From: Sympetrum striolatum
Taxonomy: Eukaryota; Arthropoda; Insecta; Odonata; Libellulidae
NCBI GenBank assembly: GCA_947579665.1
Contig: OX388345.1
Location: 64,905,454-64,969,453 of the forward strand
Reading direction: 5' to 3'
DNA: 64,000 nt
The notes below the pieces were generated by a model that was not told where the DNA came from, searched no databases, and was given only the letters and a program-made list of their open reading frames with translations. Each line of letters opens with the position of its first letter. Positions within the stretch are counted from its first letter, which is position 1. The position numbers and the translations under genes are program-made. Shown here piece after piece: positions 27,701 to 42,700 of the stretch.

Positions 27701-30700
27701 AGTAATTTTTTATTGAGACAATAACTAGTAGAAAATGATTTTATATGTCTCTGTAAGATATGTAACTATCAATCGAAAATTACCGGTTCGAGTAGACTTC
27801 AAATTATCACGACACTAGATGAGAAAAAACATGAGTCATGGAGTCACTAAACGCCACGATTTTCATCTACAACGTGTTTCGACAAGCGCCTCACGCCGAC
27901 GTTGGTACCGGATTCAACGACGAAAAATCTCAGAACCACATACGACATGATCATAAAGATCATTTAAAAGAGACGAATGTCAAAATACCAGCGAAATTAG
28001 AAGCAAGGGAAACAATGTGAAATTCATGAGGAGACGGTAGGAGGGGATAATTAATTCGAAACATACCTCTGAGGATATAATTCTGGTAGTTCTGGTCCGC
28101 CTCCGAGCCGACCTTGATGAGGCATGCGAGGCCTTCGTTCTGCACAAACTCGTGCACCAAGTCCTTGTCCTCCTACGGAAGAAATCAGAGTGATTACGTT
28201 GGGGTAAACAATAGATCGAGACAGACGCTAACTTCCGCGAACAAATGAAATTCTAGTAACCCGAGACGGTGCGAGATCATGTCTTTCAGCTTAATATACA
28301 CGTTCACTCCAATGAAGTATTCCCTTTCGAGAAAAGCAAAGGGTTGCATTACTGTAGAGCAGGTAGCATAGCAAATATAACGTATTGTGACTTTCTTAGA
28401 GCAATTTTATCATAGACAAGCAGATCGATTTACATCAATTAGCGAGAAATCGCATCTGAAATTTTTATATGCTATTATTTTCATACTTATAAAGGATATG
28501 ATGATACGAAGATAATGATTTTGATAATCATCTTCTTAGAATTTTTTATAAATACATGGGTATTTTAAATAAAACAAAACTATTTTGATCCGCAAACGTA
28601 CAGAATTTCGAAGTCGATGATTAAAAAAAAATGCAAAATCATATCGGAAAAACTAATAGCTTCTAAAAAATCAAACAAAATGTAAGAATAAAACAACACA
28701 TCATTTTTATTATTATTAACAACACAGGTACTTGAAAGAAAACAAAATATTTTGATCCGCAAACTGTATAGAATTTAAAGTCGATGAATATTTTTAATGC
28801 AAAATTATATCGGAAAAACTAGTAGCTTCTAAAAAATCAAACAAAATGTAAGAATAAAAGAACGCAATGGCCGGAAAACTTATTAATTCCACCCACGTAC
28901 ATACTCTGATAACATACGCATATGGACAAAAAAATATAAGTTATTTTTTCCAATTAAAGCTTTGTAGATTTCTTTGCTTGTATGCATCAAGAGATATCTC
29001 CCAGTTTGTTAGATAATAGGAAGTAACAAAAAAACCAAATATTCACATCGACAATATCAACTGATCCAGAAATACCTTACCTATCTATTGTAGATGCATA
29101 TCACCATTTCAGCATGAAACTAGACATATCAAAATGAATAATCTACGCAATAATTATCAAGGATAACTAGTAAACGCTATGATTAGCGCAAAATTGTATT
29201 TTTTCGACGCTGATAATAAGCTTCAATGAGAATCACAAATAGAATAAAATGTAAGTGCATTTTTATTGAAAAGCAAATACGTGGAGTTTCTAAAGTAAAT
29301 GAGCAATAAAAACTCAACATCAGAATTATATACAGCGGCCTTCAATCGATAAATGTTAAAGTCAGTAAAAAGTTACCCTCGATTCCGCTAGTAACTAGTT
29401 ATACAAGGTGCTCGCATACTTGCGTCTTTGGTTTCTCTGTTGCTAGCTTGATCTGAACGAAGGCAGTAAAGAAGTTGAATTTCTACTTTCAGCCCAATGC
29501 AGCTATAAAATTTGAACTTACACGGACGTCATGTATAATTACACCTACCTCAAGGGTTGCTGCATTTCCTGTACCTACAAAATATTAATGGCAGACTAAG
29601 ATGTTACTGTTTTTGTTGGAGATTACGACCGGAAAGCGAATTAGAGTGAAAGAATCTTGTCTTCCATCGAATGCACAGCTAATCATACATCCATTTCAGA
29701 TTGATTTCATGTCACACTCGTTCAAAGGACAAAGCGAAATTCTTTAAAGACATTCACCTAATCCAAGGTGATAAAAACGAACCGATAATAAATTCGATTA
29801 ACTGTACCTACAAGCTCAAAGCATGAATTTGATAAAAAATGAGAATAAAGTTGCTTTTACCTTAAGGTATGCACATGAAGACTATTTATTTAGAGAACTC
29901 GAAGACATGGGGGGAAAATAATCGTAATTTTATAAAAGAACAATTTTTTTGAGAATATTCTAAGACTATGGAAAAAATATTACTGAAATCCGGATATTTT
30001 TACTACGAAGCATCCTAAAGATAAGTATTTCATTTGGTAAGTAGTATAAAGAGCAGTCTAGAGGCATAAAAAAATAAAAGATCAAATATGAAAGGGTAAA
30101 TTTTTCACTTGGCCTTTAGGCAATGGAATAAAGCGTGGCCGGTTAATTGATCCTTTTTACATAAAAAGGATCATAATTACCACTAAAAATGTTGCATTCC
30201 ATTCAGTCATAACATTAACCAATAATCAGGGCGTGAAGACTAACATAAGACTGAATAACAGTAGTACAACATCAGCGCGGGGATCAATTTCCAGCGTACC
30301 AATCTGTCGGGAGATCAATTCACGGGTATGAATTCCCCGCGTATGAATTCCCCGCGTACTAATTCCCCCAGGATCAATTCACCGGGCGCCGGAATAAAGA
30401 TAGGTAAAATATTCGGTTTCTATTCAGACAGTATCCTTCACATAGAGACATTCGTAACTTATGCATGCATGAGATTTTTTAACGGTTACGTATATCCTTT
30501 CCATTTCTTTAATCTAAATGTGAACATATTAATTTCAATTTCTATAAACGAAAGCAATAAAAATTTTCTGCCGCAACCGGAAATAGTAGAAGACATTGTA
30601 TATTCGTTCCTTGAAGCGTAGTCCGTAGTTTAGACGATCTTTTTCATTTAATTCGCCCAGACTCAGTCAGCAATGAGTATTCCCGATTCTTACATTTCTG

Positions 30701-33700
30701 ACATAAGAATCGGGATAGGAAAATTATTGAAGAAATTTTGAATAGGTTTTCAGATTGAATGGGCTAATATTCCATTTGATAAGCATTCTCTATTCCGAGA
30801 CAAATACTGCAATACGTTAGAGTTTAGGAAAAACTTTTTGAATGCATTTACATCCTTCAATCGATATACAAGATAGGAAGATTCTTGAGACTCATCCAGA
30901 ATAACTATTTCATAAAATAAGGCATGTATTATCAGTATGTGAGGGTAATCACGCCTGCGAATAAGGCAACCATATTTCTGAGCAAGTCGATAAGAAACTA
31001 ACAAGAATGGTTATAGAATTCGTTGCAAATTATTCGCGAGCTTCCATCAAATGTTATACTTTTACATATTCATGAAGAGTATAGAATAAATATGCTATTT
31101 TAAACGGCCATGCTACATGTGTAACATCCCTGTCACTTAGAAGTCATTTACGAAGAAGTAAAGAGGAAAGCATGAATGGGGTGATGCGAAGTATTTAAAA
31201 AGAAAAGGAGAGGTAATTAAGGAGGGGAAGATTAAAGGTTGAATGCAAAGATGCCTGGAACAAAAGAAGTCGAGATCCATTGAATGAATCTCTGGAAGTT
31301 TTGCACCTTTTATGAGAGATAATGTGTCCCTAATGACAGGGCTGGATGAGTGACATTTGGTGCAATTCTGTTCATTGTCGTCCCCGAAGCGAAGTGGGAA
31401 GAGATGAATGCGAAATAATTGCATGTCTCGACAGAATGTTGATGAAAGGAAGGTGGCTTTGTTACTATAGAAAACATGGCAATGAAAATAAACCCTAAGT
31501 GCAAAACAATTCAACATTCTCATTTTCGCGTAAATATTAGCACATACTTATACGAATATGTTTTCGTTTTTTTTTTGAGTTCGAGGGAGCATTTTCTTGG
31601 TTACTTCGTGTACTTAGATGGATGATAATTTTGCAGGCACAACCCATTAGTTCCTGGAGTGATCATATGATACTTTAAACTGTACCCAGACGAACGCCTT
31701 TAAGAACAATAATTTTTGTTAGCTGGATAAATAGTTTCTACATAAACGTTAATCCAAATATATTTATTTGACTTAAAAAGGGACCATAGTACAGATATTC
31801 AAACTGAAATGGAGAAGTAACCTTTAAAAAAAGAATAAATTCATGTTATATTATAATAATAAAACGCCTTTATTCGAGAGAGATTGGAACAGTCTCAACT
31901 TCTATATAATCAATCTCCATTTATTGTGAATAATTAATGTAAAGTTATCATGTGAGAAAAATGAGGAGAATTGCGAATGTGCAAAAAATTGTGTCAATCA
32001 AAAGAGATTTTCATGTATTGTAAATCTAAAAAAAAAAATTATCTACGGCAGGAAAACACCCATGAAAAAGGAGGCCTGTGCAAACCTACCGGTAGTGATA
32101 ACAAGATGAGAAAAACATAAAAAAAATTATAAATACGTAAAAAAATTAATTAATTATGGAAAAGAAACAGTACTGGTAGTAGCTAAAAGCGATGTAGTGC
32201 TTGGTGGTTTCTGCTTAATATGATACATAAAGTTTTAAAACTCTCATAAGCTAAAAATTTTGCGGAATGGCTTGATCTGGAATGCAGTGAAGGACGGAGA
32301 AACACATGCTGGATGATAATTCAGAAATTCATCGTTCCGGTAATCGTGGCGCCTGGATATTATGAATAATTCTAAGATAAGACTATTACAAATCAAATCG
32401 CGATAAAAATCGCCGCATAAGGCGTCTCTTACCATCGACGGGCGTCGACGAAAGCTACATCACGTATAAAACCATACTTCCACGGTCTGCTGAGCGATTC
32501 GGATGTATTATTCGCCAACTTGACCGTGATAATTTTATGAGGAAAAAAGAAAACTAGCGCTTCACGCCTCAACGCGCCCGTAATATGTTTGAAAACCGTC
32601 GGTGAGCGGGGGAGGGAGAAATACTGGCAATCTGCCGAGATATAATGTTACCGCTGCATTTTCAATGCATGGCTGAAAACCTTTCATATCTTCCGGGGTG
32701 TCGTTTGCGTCGATGGTGCGAACATAGTATTTTCACGCTGTCTGACGAGGTCTGCTCATTTTCGCTCCCATGATCCTCCATGGCGCGGTAAACGGAAGCC
32801 GTAGCGGGGCAAAATAATTACGACTCGTCCCATTTACGGCGGATCGAGTCGCATTTATTAACGTTCGACGTATTGATGGGTAAGCATTTTCTTCATTTTG
32901 ATTAAAGGTTCGAAAGTGAATCGAGCGGGTCATCGTACGGTATTCCCGCGAGAAAAAGAGCGACGAAAAAAGGGATGTAACCTTAACAGCGGTCAATCGA
33001 GCGATATAGGTGAGTGGCATGCCCGTTTGAACCTTCCTATTAAAGGAGTGCATGCGTTTTCAAATCGACTTTACGCTCGATCGGCCTCTAACTCGAAAAC
33101 GTTAGGAGAAGTATGATTGGGATGTTTGAAGAAATGGAAACGCAAAGGGTTATGCGATAAGATTTAATGAAAGATTGCAGGAGTGGGAGCCCGTATAAAC
33201 CATCATCAAATAATGAGTCAGTGGTTCGATTAAGCATGAGGAAGTTTGTTCGCCGAAAAGGAGTTTTTTAACATTATCAACTTGTTTTGGGAGGCAAATT
33301 TAAAATATAACAATATATTTTCCGAAGATGAAATCTTAAAATCCAACATACAATCTTGAAAAATTAGGAAATGAAATAGTACTGGTTGCCTTTCAAGGAA
33401 AACCTTAGAATAGTACCACATTAATGATAAAAATTCATTATTTCTGGAAATACATAGATTCTCTAAAAGGTTTACTTCAAGCATGAAAAAATTAAGACTT
33501 TATATCAGAACATGTGGCGCAATTTTATATTTTTTTATTACATCTTCATTTCAATTTTGTAGTTATTTTTTTTCTTGCTATCTAAGTATTTGCCTTTCGT
33601 TATTTTTTTTTCTGATATGCTGAAATTTATGTCTATTTATCAATATGAATATTTTATGTTTTGTTTAGTTTGCCTTTCAAAACTTTTTAACCTGCTTTTT

Positions 33701-36700
33701 GTCATAAGAATTTACTTAATTATCCGTATGTTTCACACGTTTTCCACACTTCCCTTCTTGCGGGTGTTTTTCTACTGCGGTGTATATTTTTTCGTAAGTG
33801 AAGCCTTAGGTTTTTTTTAAACCTGCAAGGTAGTTTCTTTTCAAGCTCTTCTTTTAAAATTTTTAAGTCATAAGGTCACTTATTTGTCTCAATCTCGCTC
33901 TAATAAAATATGCTTTATAATTTTAACAATTTTACTCTCAAATCCACAAATGTGGGCTAAGAAACAAAATCAGTCTTTTTCTACATAAAACGCGGCTGTC
34001 TTGGAAGAGGAATTTGTACGGCAAAATGTTACGTACTTTCGCTCAACGGAATGCGAACTGTATGTGGAAAATTCCAGTTCACAAAAAATATCAAATATGG
34101 ATGAGAAATGTGAAATAGATTTAGGTCAAAATACTCCAGGAAATCGGATAAAGAAAATGGTTTCAAATTTTTCGTGAATTATTTTTCAGTTTCAACCGTT
34201 GTGCAATAAATATGAACATATACATAATGTATAAAATCGAACAAAATATAACGTAGTCAGTTCCATCATGCCAAATTAAGACTTTAGACTATGAAGAAAT
34301 GTGTTACGTAATCGTATTTGAATAAATCACAGACGTTATTGGTATCGCAACTGAGTTAAAATCCCGTGGAACTAATTTAATGATGAAGGTAAAAAAAATT
34401 TAACCTAATTTCATGATCGGAAACATAAGAGCAGCGACAGCAATGGCTTTCCTTTAAAGAACAAAAATTTGATCGATGATGATTCGTGAATAATTATAAT
34501 GAATAAAGTAGTCCATGCATCAGTGTTGAATGAGCGATGAAAAATATTAGTATTAACCTTTTGATGTTTAGACCTGCCTTTTTTCTGTTTTGATCTCTAC
34601 TCATTACTTGTGCTCTACTCCGGTTTACTTGTTAACTACTTTTATAATCGTTGTATGATACCAAACTCTGCCACCTGGTTTATAACTATCTCCAGAGTTG
34701 ACGTAATAACAATAAACAATCGGAGACAAAAAGTACGAAATCAGTTAGCAGAAAAAACGAGTTCGAGTTAAGGAAGAGTTATGTAACTTGGAGACGGCTT
34801 TAAACTTCCGGAAAACGCAAGAACTTGAAAAAGCAAAGATAAGACGCGGAGGATATGGAGTAAGGAGAGAGATATAGATAGATGCATGGAAAATAGAATG
34901 ATGAAGAGGGGGTCGCTATGGGGCGGTAGACTTGGTTTAAAGGATGTCTCACGGTTCTATTTCGGAAGGAAGGGGACGAAAACACCCCCTATCGTGTTAA
35001 TTTTACCTTTTCCTGCAGTCTCTTCATTACTGTTCGCGGAAAGCATTCCGATGCATACGCAGGGAAAGGGAGAACGCAAATGCATACCTTGCGACTTATG
35101 GAGCAAATCAAGCTCTTATCAATTGATGAAAATGATGCACTTACATTCCACGGCAATGTGTTATCTTAAAATGGGGGATGAGTAATGGAAAGCGACGCTG
35201 AAGGTCGCTGCGAACAATGCGCCGTGAAGATCATATGACTTGAATGATAATCACAATAAAGAGTGTATCCACCTCGTATTACAAGAAGAGTCACTCCTGC
35301 CAGTCGTATGAAATATTGATTCGCATTAACGTGAGCATCTTTTGGAGATGGTTGCATTCAAGCTCCTCAAACATCACTTGATCATTGGAAATAATCTAAT
35401 CATATGATAATAAAAAACCCATATATGTGATTCATGTATGAAAGTGAGGTAAATAAAAACGACTAAGTTCAGAAAATGATATTTATAAATGCAATATTGA
35501 GGTATTTATTAACAAAATAATTCCACAAAGAAAGACTATTTGAAACACGGCTGTTAATGAATTAGAGATTTTAAACCTCTAAAATAATTTCACAAAGAAA
35601 TACAATTTGGAACACAACTGTTAATGAATAAGAGATTTTAAACCTCTAAAATAATTTCACTTGGCGGAAATTTACCCTGTGACCCGTACTCTTCTATTTA
35701 AAGAAATAAGAAGCTATTGGTTCATAGAGACAATTCAGAACAAACGATCAGAAACATTGGGGAGCAAATTGTTCACTTCCTTCCATTAGCAAGGATTCAA
35801 GTTTTCATTTACATCTACAGTGGTACCTCGAGATACGAGCAGCCTGACATACGAGTTTTTCGAGATACGAGCCGGAGCTCGGGCCATATTTTCGTTCAAG
35901 ATACGAGCCCAAATCCGAGATACGAGCCGTGTTTCCAAGCCAAGTGCAGCCAAGAAGGCAAAAACAAGTGATAATTAAATTTACGTAAATATTAAGCTTA
36001 GTTTAAGTTTAAAGTTAAGTGCATTGTTTTAAGTTTTTTCTTTCATTTGAAATAAGGAAAGTGTAGTTTTAGTTTTAAAATTACGAAAATAGTTTTAAGT
36101 TCTAAAAAAGTGCCGTTTACGTACGTGTCTAGAGTGCCTGCATCCCTTCCCCCCTCCCTCCTCATCGTCGTTCACCTTCGTTAGCCGCACTCGTCTGTCT
36201 CCAAAGTAAGACTATTATACTAAATAACTCTTTTATTTCTTTATTTCATATTTTGTTATGTATTTGTTAATTATAAATGTTTATTTGTTATTTAAAAACA
36301 TATCTTTATTCATAATTTACAATGGTTTGGGGATTTGGGAATTCAGTTATTTTAAATGGGAGAAATTCGTTTGAGATACGAGCCGTTTGACTTACGAGCT
36401 CGGTTCTGGAACGAATTAAACTCGTATCTCGAGGTACCACTGTAATTACCTTTAAGATTTTTCGAACCATTCGTTTTCAAAATGGAAGAAATTAATTTAA
36501 GATCAAACAGCTTTTTAAAATCCATATACTTGTGATTGCATAGTCCTTCATTTCTTAAATTTCAGCATAATTAACTTATCTGTATCTTATCTAGGTGATA
36601 CGTTAACAAAAATTTCATTCATTTACTTGATCGCTTGACGAAATACCGATAATGTGCAATCGTGTAATCTGATGTCAGATCAAAACTGCAGCCTTCAATA

Positions 36701-39700
36701 GATGCCAGACGATAAGAGTTCCCCGATTAGGTTCACATGAAGTATAAACGAACTAGAGAGCTTCCGATAAGCAAGGCAAAGTGAAGATAAGTAAGAAAAA
36801 GTAAAGATAAACATTTTAAACTCTATATCACATAATTTTAGACCATTTGTTATTTCTGATCATTATAGAGGTTATACAAGCATAATTTCAATATATAATA
36901 GCACAAGGAAAGCTTACTGCGTGATATGAACTTCTAATTTTCCTCCTCCGAGACATCGCGACTGGATAAAATTTGTAGCAAAAAGTAGGCTCGCTGAATA
37001 ATTAGCATTCCGCAGACCTCAACAGCACTTGTGAGCGGGTCTCAGTTGAATCTTAACCTATTTTTTAAGGTTTCCGACCTTCCTGGTGACAATGGCATCT
37101 TAAGAGACGGGTGACTGAATCAGAAGTTAAATATTCTTCTTAGTAAGACATCACTTGCAAAATCTCTCTCGCAGCAAAAACAGTACCATAAGAAGAGCTT
37201 AAATAATCACGTATTCTTGCATAGACTATACATACTCAAATCTGAGATATGCCCAAGTTTTAGAAGTTATCTAGGATGAGAGAATATTAACGCGATTGTA
37301 AGACACACGTAACATGTTAATAGCCGAGGAACAGGTCCCGACACGCTCGGACAGCCACAATGATTCCTTGCGATGAAGACGTTTAGATACAAGAGAAAAA
37401 CTGAATGATAACATTAAACGTTAAGATGATAGCAACTTTTTCTTACAATACCTGATTTATGATAACGCACTTTAGATCGCGAATTCATCCACCCAATTTT
37501 TGGAAGCTCCATAAACCCGAAAAAGGTGTGTCTTAAATTATTAATATAACTAATAATTAGAGTAATTTTAATATTTTGACTATAAATAATTTATTGATCA
37601 ATGTTGTTATAATTGGTTGGTAATTGTACTGTGGAAATGTTGTTGGTGGATGATATATGTACTGTAGTATTGAGGTTGTATTGTCGCAGTTACAGTTGAA
37701 TGTTTTTTGTATTTCTGTGTCACTGTTGCGCATTTATGTACTTGTGTCAGCTGTACTGGATTGTCACCACGGGACTATAATTTCTTATATAACATTACAG
37801 AATAATTACACACCAACGTATGGATGATTGATGAATATATATGCAATAAATATTTTATGACTCGTATATACATTAGATTAATGACTGAAAATTTGAGGAT
37901 GCATTTCATTATTATCTACATATACATTCATTCTTTAGTTCCTCGTTATGAATCATATATTTTTATATCAAAACTATTTTTAGGACGACCGGCGCTAACA
38001 ACGGCGGCATAGTGGTAATCTATTTCTATCAAAGGTAATAATTGTGATTTTCTTTTCCACACAGATTAAATTTCTTTACGCATAGTAAATACCACGTATC
38101 GAGTTTGCAAAAAGGTTTATATTGGGAGAGCACAAGAAAAACAGTTTATGGAGCAAACATGCTACAGATTGCAGAATGATTACTATATCTGACTGCGAGT
38201 CCCAGATACACCACTATCAACAAATAGTAGTTTATTAGGGACTCATAGCCTACCACTTTTATTCTATTAATATTTATAATAAGGCCATTCACAGAAAGTT
38301 TCTCCAAATATATCGAAATTTATGCGTAAATATTGACGGTTTCCTTCGGATAGAGTAGGCTTTTACCCCTCTGACGACAAACGTGAATTCCTTTCTGAGG
38401 TGTGAAGTGATCATAGATGCTGGCGAACTCGTGCATCTGACCTAAACCTTTTTCGACCCAATTTCCTAGCATCCGCCGATGATCTAATCTGCAGCTTGTC
38501 CATCTTCTCCCGTTACACACACACCGCATTCCTCCACCCTTTCCCGCCCTCCCCCGCCTCTTGCTTACTCTTTTGGAACCCTCCAACAAGACACCATCTC
38601 CTTCCCTTTTCCCTCCATTTTTTTCTAGAAAAAAAACGAGGCTAATTTCGCCACATTCCCAGTGTTTTCCTAACCGGATAACGCCCCATCTCTCGGAAAA
38701 CTTTTCAGCGCGGTTTGGTTTCGCCGCTAAATATAGCCGATGGTGACAAAGATGTTTGGGGTTGGTCTGAGAAAGTCGAAAATTAAAAGAAACGAGACGT
38801 TATCCTTCTGGTTTAACGATTATCGTCGACAGAGGCGGAAATGTGTAGCGGTCGTAAATAAGATTGTACTTTGGTAAGAAAATACGGCAATGGCGGCGAC
38901 GTGGTTATGATAATGGTGCCGTGTTTGGAACTTGGTGACGATGAATTTCTACGCGAGAAGAGTTCGAGCAAAAGGAATGTTAGTAAAAAGAGTTTCGCAT
39001 GGAGTGGTTGTCGGCGCCACTGTTTCCCCTTACCGTTTGAATTAGCGCAAGTAGGATCAGCTGGAGAGGCCCTCAGGTGATTACGGGAAAGGGAGTCTAT
39101 ATACATGCCCATGAGTCTTTGAAATGAAGTAAACGAACGTTCAATTCGGAGCATTTGCTCTATTTAAAGACTTAATGATATTCAGAATCAATTAGTAATT
39201 GAAATCAATCACATCGGCCTTGACTTTGTGGAACTTGATCTTCAAACAAGATTTATAAAACTAATTCGTCTTTATTCCACATATAATCAAACACATTACC
39301 GGTTTCAACGTCTTCGTGTCATTTTCATGTGTGATATATTTAGGAAACAAAGGGATTACAAGATTAGTTTAAATATAATTTATAAAATATATTCAATTTA
39401 TTTATTCTTAAAGACTACAAATACGCACCAGGCCAAGTGGTAGTCATTCCTGCGTAGGAGAGAAAAAAAATATCCTGTCGGAAGGAAAACCCCTCCCGAA
39501 AGCAAGGCCTCTTACATATATTTATAAAATTACAACATGTTTTCTAGATTTCTCACACCTGAAGATGTCGAGTGTGATATTATTTGTGGAAATAAGACAA
39601 AGTTGTAAATTAATTTTATGTTTTGACCTAGTAAATGATATATTAAACACTTCACGCAGTTTACCGGATGGAGACCATTTGGATTGATCGAATTATTTAG

Positions 39701-42700
39701 GATTTACCAAGCTGATGAGTATTTCCGAAGGTTAAGTTCAAGTAAAAATATTTTTATTGTCTTATCTATTCTTTCCCTGCAGATGATAATATCTCAAAAA
39801 TGTATTCTTTGCTCTACGGATTTCTGGGCTTTCTTAATTAATCCATACATCATCAAAATATCACAACACATAGGTGATCACTTGTAATCTATTAATTGTA
39901 TAATAGCTAAAAATGATGAGCTACAAGGAACTCTTGGGGGAAGGCTATTTGATGGTTTCTGTTTCCGTTACTTTACTGATCTGGTTTTACTCAAGAATTT
40001 TGAAAATGAGACCCTTAAGAGTTTAAGAAAAATAATCAACTCTCTCTCAAAGAGAGAGTACTTCATGAAGATTTAATAAAGAATAACATTCCCGAGGAAA
40101 AACGGACTTGAAAAAAGTCTGACAGGGCCGGGAATCGAACCCGGGATCTTCCTCTAACGGGGAGGCTGCCTTAACCATCTAGGCAATGAACTGGTCGGTA
40201 GCCTAGATGGTTAAGGCAGCCTAGCGGTTAGAGGAAGATCCCGGGTTCGATTCCCGGCCCTGTCAGACTTTTTTCAAGTCCGTTTTTCCTCGGGAATTAT
40301 CCTGGGTGCACGCCCTTATGTGCAAAGTCACCTTAACCCTTTCCTTAAAGAATAACATATTATAAAATTTAGAAGCCATATATTATACACATAATACAAG
40401 AATAGGTACTATCTGTATGCAATGATGATGGTGACATTGAATGATGAATAACAGAATAAAAGAGTATTTATTGACAAAGGGAGTTCGACAGAACAATGAA
40501 GGAAGTTTTCAGCTTTACATATGGGAAGCCTAGTCTCTATAAAATAAAAGTTTTCGCAAACAAGGGAACGTGAAATAATCAATTTTCAGTAAACTAGAGA
40601 CAGTAACAAACCCTTTATTTCCAGGTAAGCGGATGTGGTTCGATAAACACGTCCGGACGATGTAAACAGGTCTAAAAATTCAGCGAAATTGTTTAGAATG
40701 GCTTGAAACGGAGAAAATGGAAAGACGGAAACAAAGTCTGGATGCGGAAAAGAGTTGAGTAAAACAAAAGAAGTTAAAGGAGGGATTCTCAAGTATTTGC
40801 AAGACGCAACCACATGCATGAAAGTGAAAGATTTTGATACCGCTATTGCAAATAATTACCAATTTGGATAAATTATAATTGTTTCTTAGAGTAAACTTAC
40901 ATTTAAATGATTTTTTAATCACAAGTACATAATAATTTCTTACGGAATACAATAAAATAGATTTACGAACAACTAAAAGCCTTATGTTTCCGGATGAATG
41001 GAAAGAGCAGTGTGGTTTATCGAATATACTCACATCAGTTGTGGATGTGACGTCAGAATCAGAAGTGACACGTATAGAAATCAATTCTTCAGGAAAGTAT
41101 ATTTTTGGCAATTAAATCGTGAATCAGTGATTCCATAGTTTAATTGTAAACTAAAGATTATGCTAGACTACTTTTGGTCTTTTAGTCCAAGAGAAATTAG
41201 AACCGTCTTGTGTCATTTTATAATCGACATACATACAAACATTCAAAACAAAAATATTACCTTTATAAATTGCCAAACAAAAAAAATATTCTTGAAACGG
41301 AAAAGGGTATCTAGAGTAAAAAAGAGAATGAAAGAGGGATTTTTACTTTTTATTAAGTATTTCCAAGAAGTGTACCACAAACAAAAAAGGGAGTAATTTT
41401 TATAGCTCCTTCGCATATAAATTACAACTGTAAGAATTGAAATTGCTCTTTACTGTCAGTAAAACTTTTGAGTGATTTTTTCGCCACAAGCAGATAGTAA
41501 ATTTTACAAATATTAAAAAAATACCATATTTACGACCAAGTAAAAACTTTCCCATGTATCACCAGCAGTACTCGTAACCCCGGATGAGAACCCATAAGTT
41601 GAGGAAAGTCCATTTATCAAAATCACAGAAAATATTCGATCATATTACAACGCCGCGAATCCCAAAGATAATCCTTTCTCGAGCAGATGTACGCCACCGA
41701 ACCTTAGGAGGACTTAAAACTCGCTCGACGCAGCTCTTGAAAACCCAACTTTTCCGCGCGTGGTACGGAATAATAACCGGAAAATGTCTTGTCGCATAAG
41801 AGCTAGAAATACTGCCGCCGTGGACGCGTCAAAAGGAATAGGAACGGCGACTGCGAAAGGGCCACTCGCGGAGAAAGTGGAGAGAGACGGCGCTTGCGAA
41901 AGGTTAAGGGACTCAGCAAAAAAGATCGATCCCTTCGCAATACGCAGCCTGATTAATTCCGGAGCAAAACCTTTTCCTTGCCGGAGAGGATGGAAGCATA
42001 GGAGGGGGAGGAGATATTGCGGAAAAGGGTACTTAAAGTCGCATCCTCTTCCGCTCTCCAGTGTCGTCTGCGAACCAGACTACGTCTTATTCTCTCGACG
42101 AAAAAGAGAGCTCAACAATCGATAATTTGCATTTTCTCGCCTCTGCACGCGGTCGAGGGAGCAAAAAAAGGCGAGTTGGCGCAAAGCGAGAAAAAAGCGC
42201 GGAAAAAAAGAGTGGATCCTCGCGGAGAGATGACTGTCTGGAGATGGGAAGGACGGCGTCGGTGGGACCGCGGGCTGAGGCACGTTTCCTAGCCAATTAA
42301 CCTAGCTTATTAAAGGTGCAGCAGGGGAAGGGTTTTGCAGCTTTTAAACTGCTGGTCTCTTGAGTACTCTTGTAATGCGGATCATGGAAGTTTAATGTGG
42401 CATAGAAATTAGAGTAAACGAGGGGAACGAAAAATTTACCAAATTTTGCGCAAACAAAGAAAATTTAAAAAAATTCGGTTGCAAAAAATTATATCGGAGT
42501 CGTGTTCAATCGAGAAATATATTTATTCTATTCATTGTTTTTCTCGTGACTGACGAACGATTTATTTCCGATTTTTCGTTATCCACTGAATTGAAGATGT
42601 TCCAAAGTGCATATTTAGACTTAAGTAATAGTTTTGCCATGGGATGAGATAATATTTGTAAAGGTTGAATTATGTATATGTCTTGACTATTGTCAGAGAG

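Noticed and set aside
40201..40266. Functional tRNA gene in the right SINE arm
   Set aside because: Pol III boxes are intact, but the sequence is repeated in inverted orientation and runs into a SINE body. Cloverleaf pairing of the acceptor stem is not convincing.
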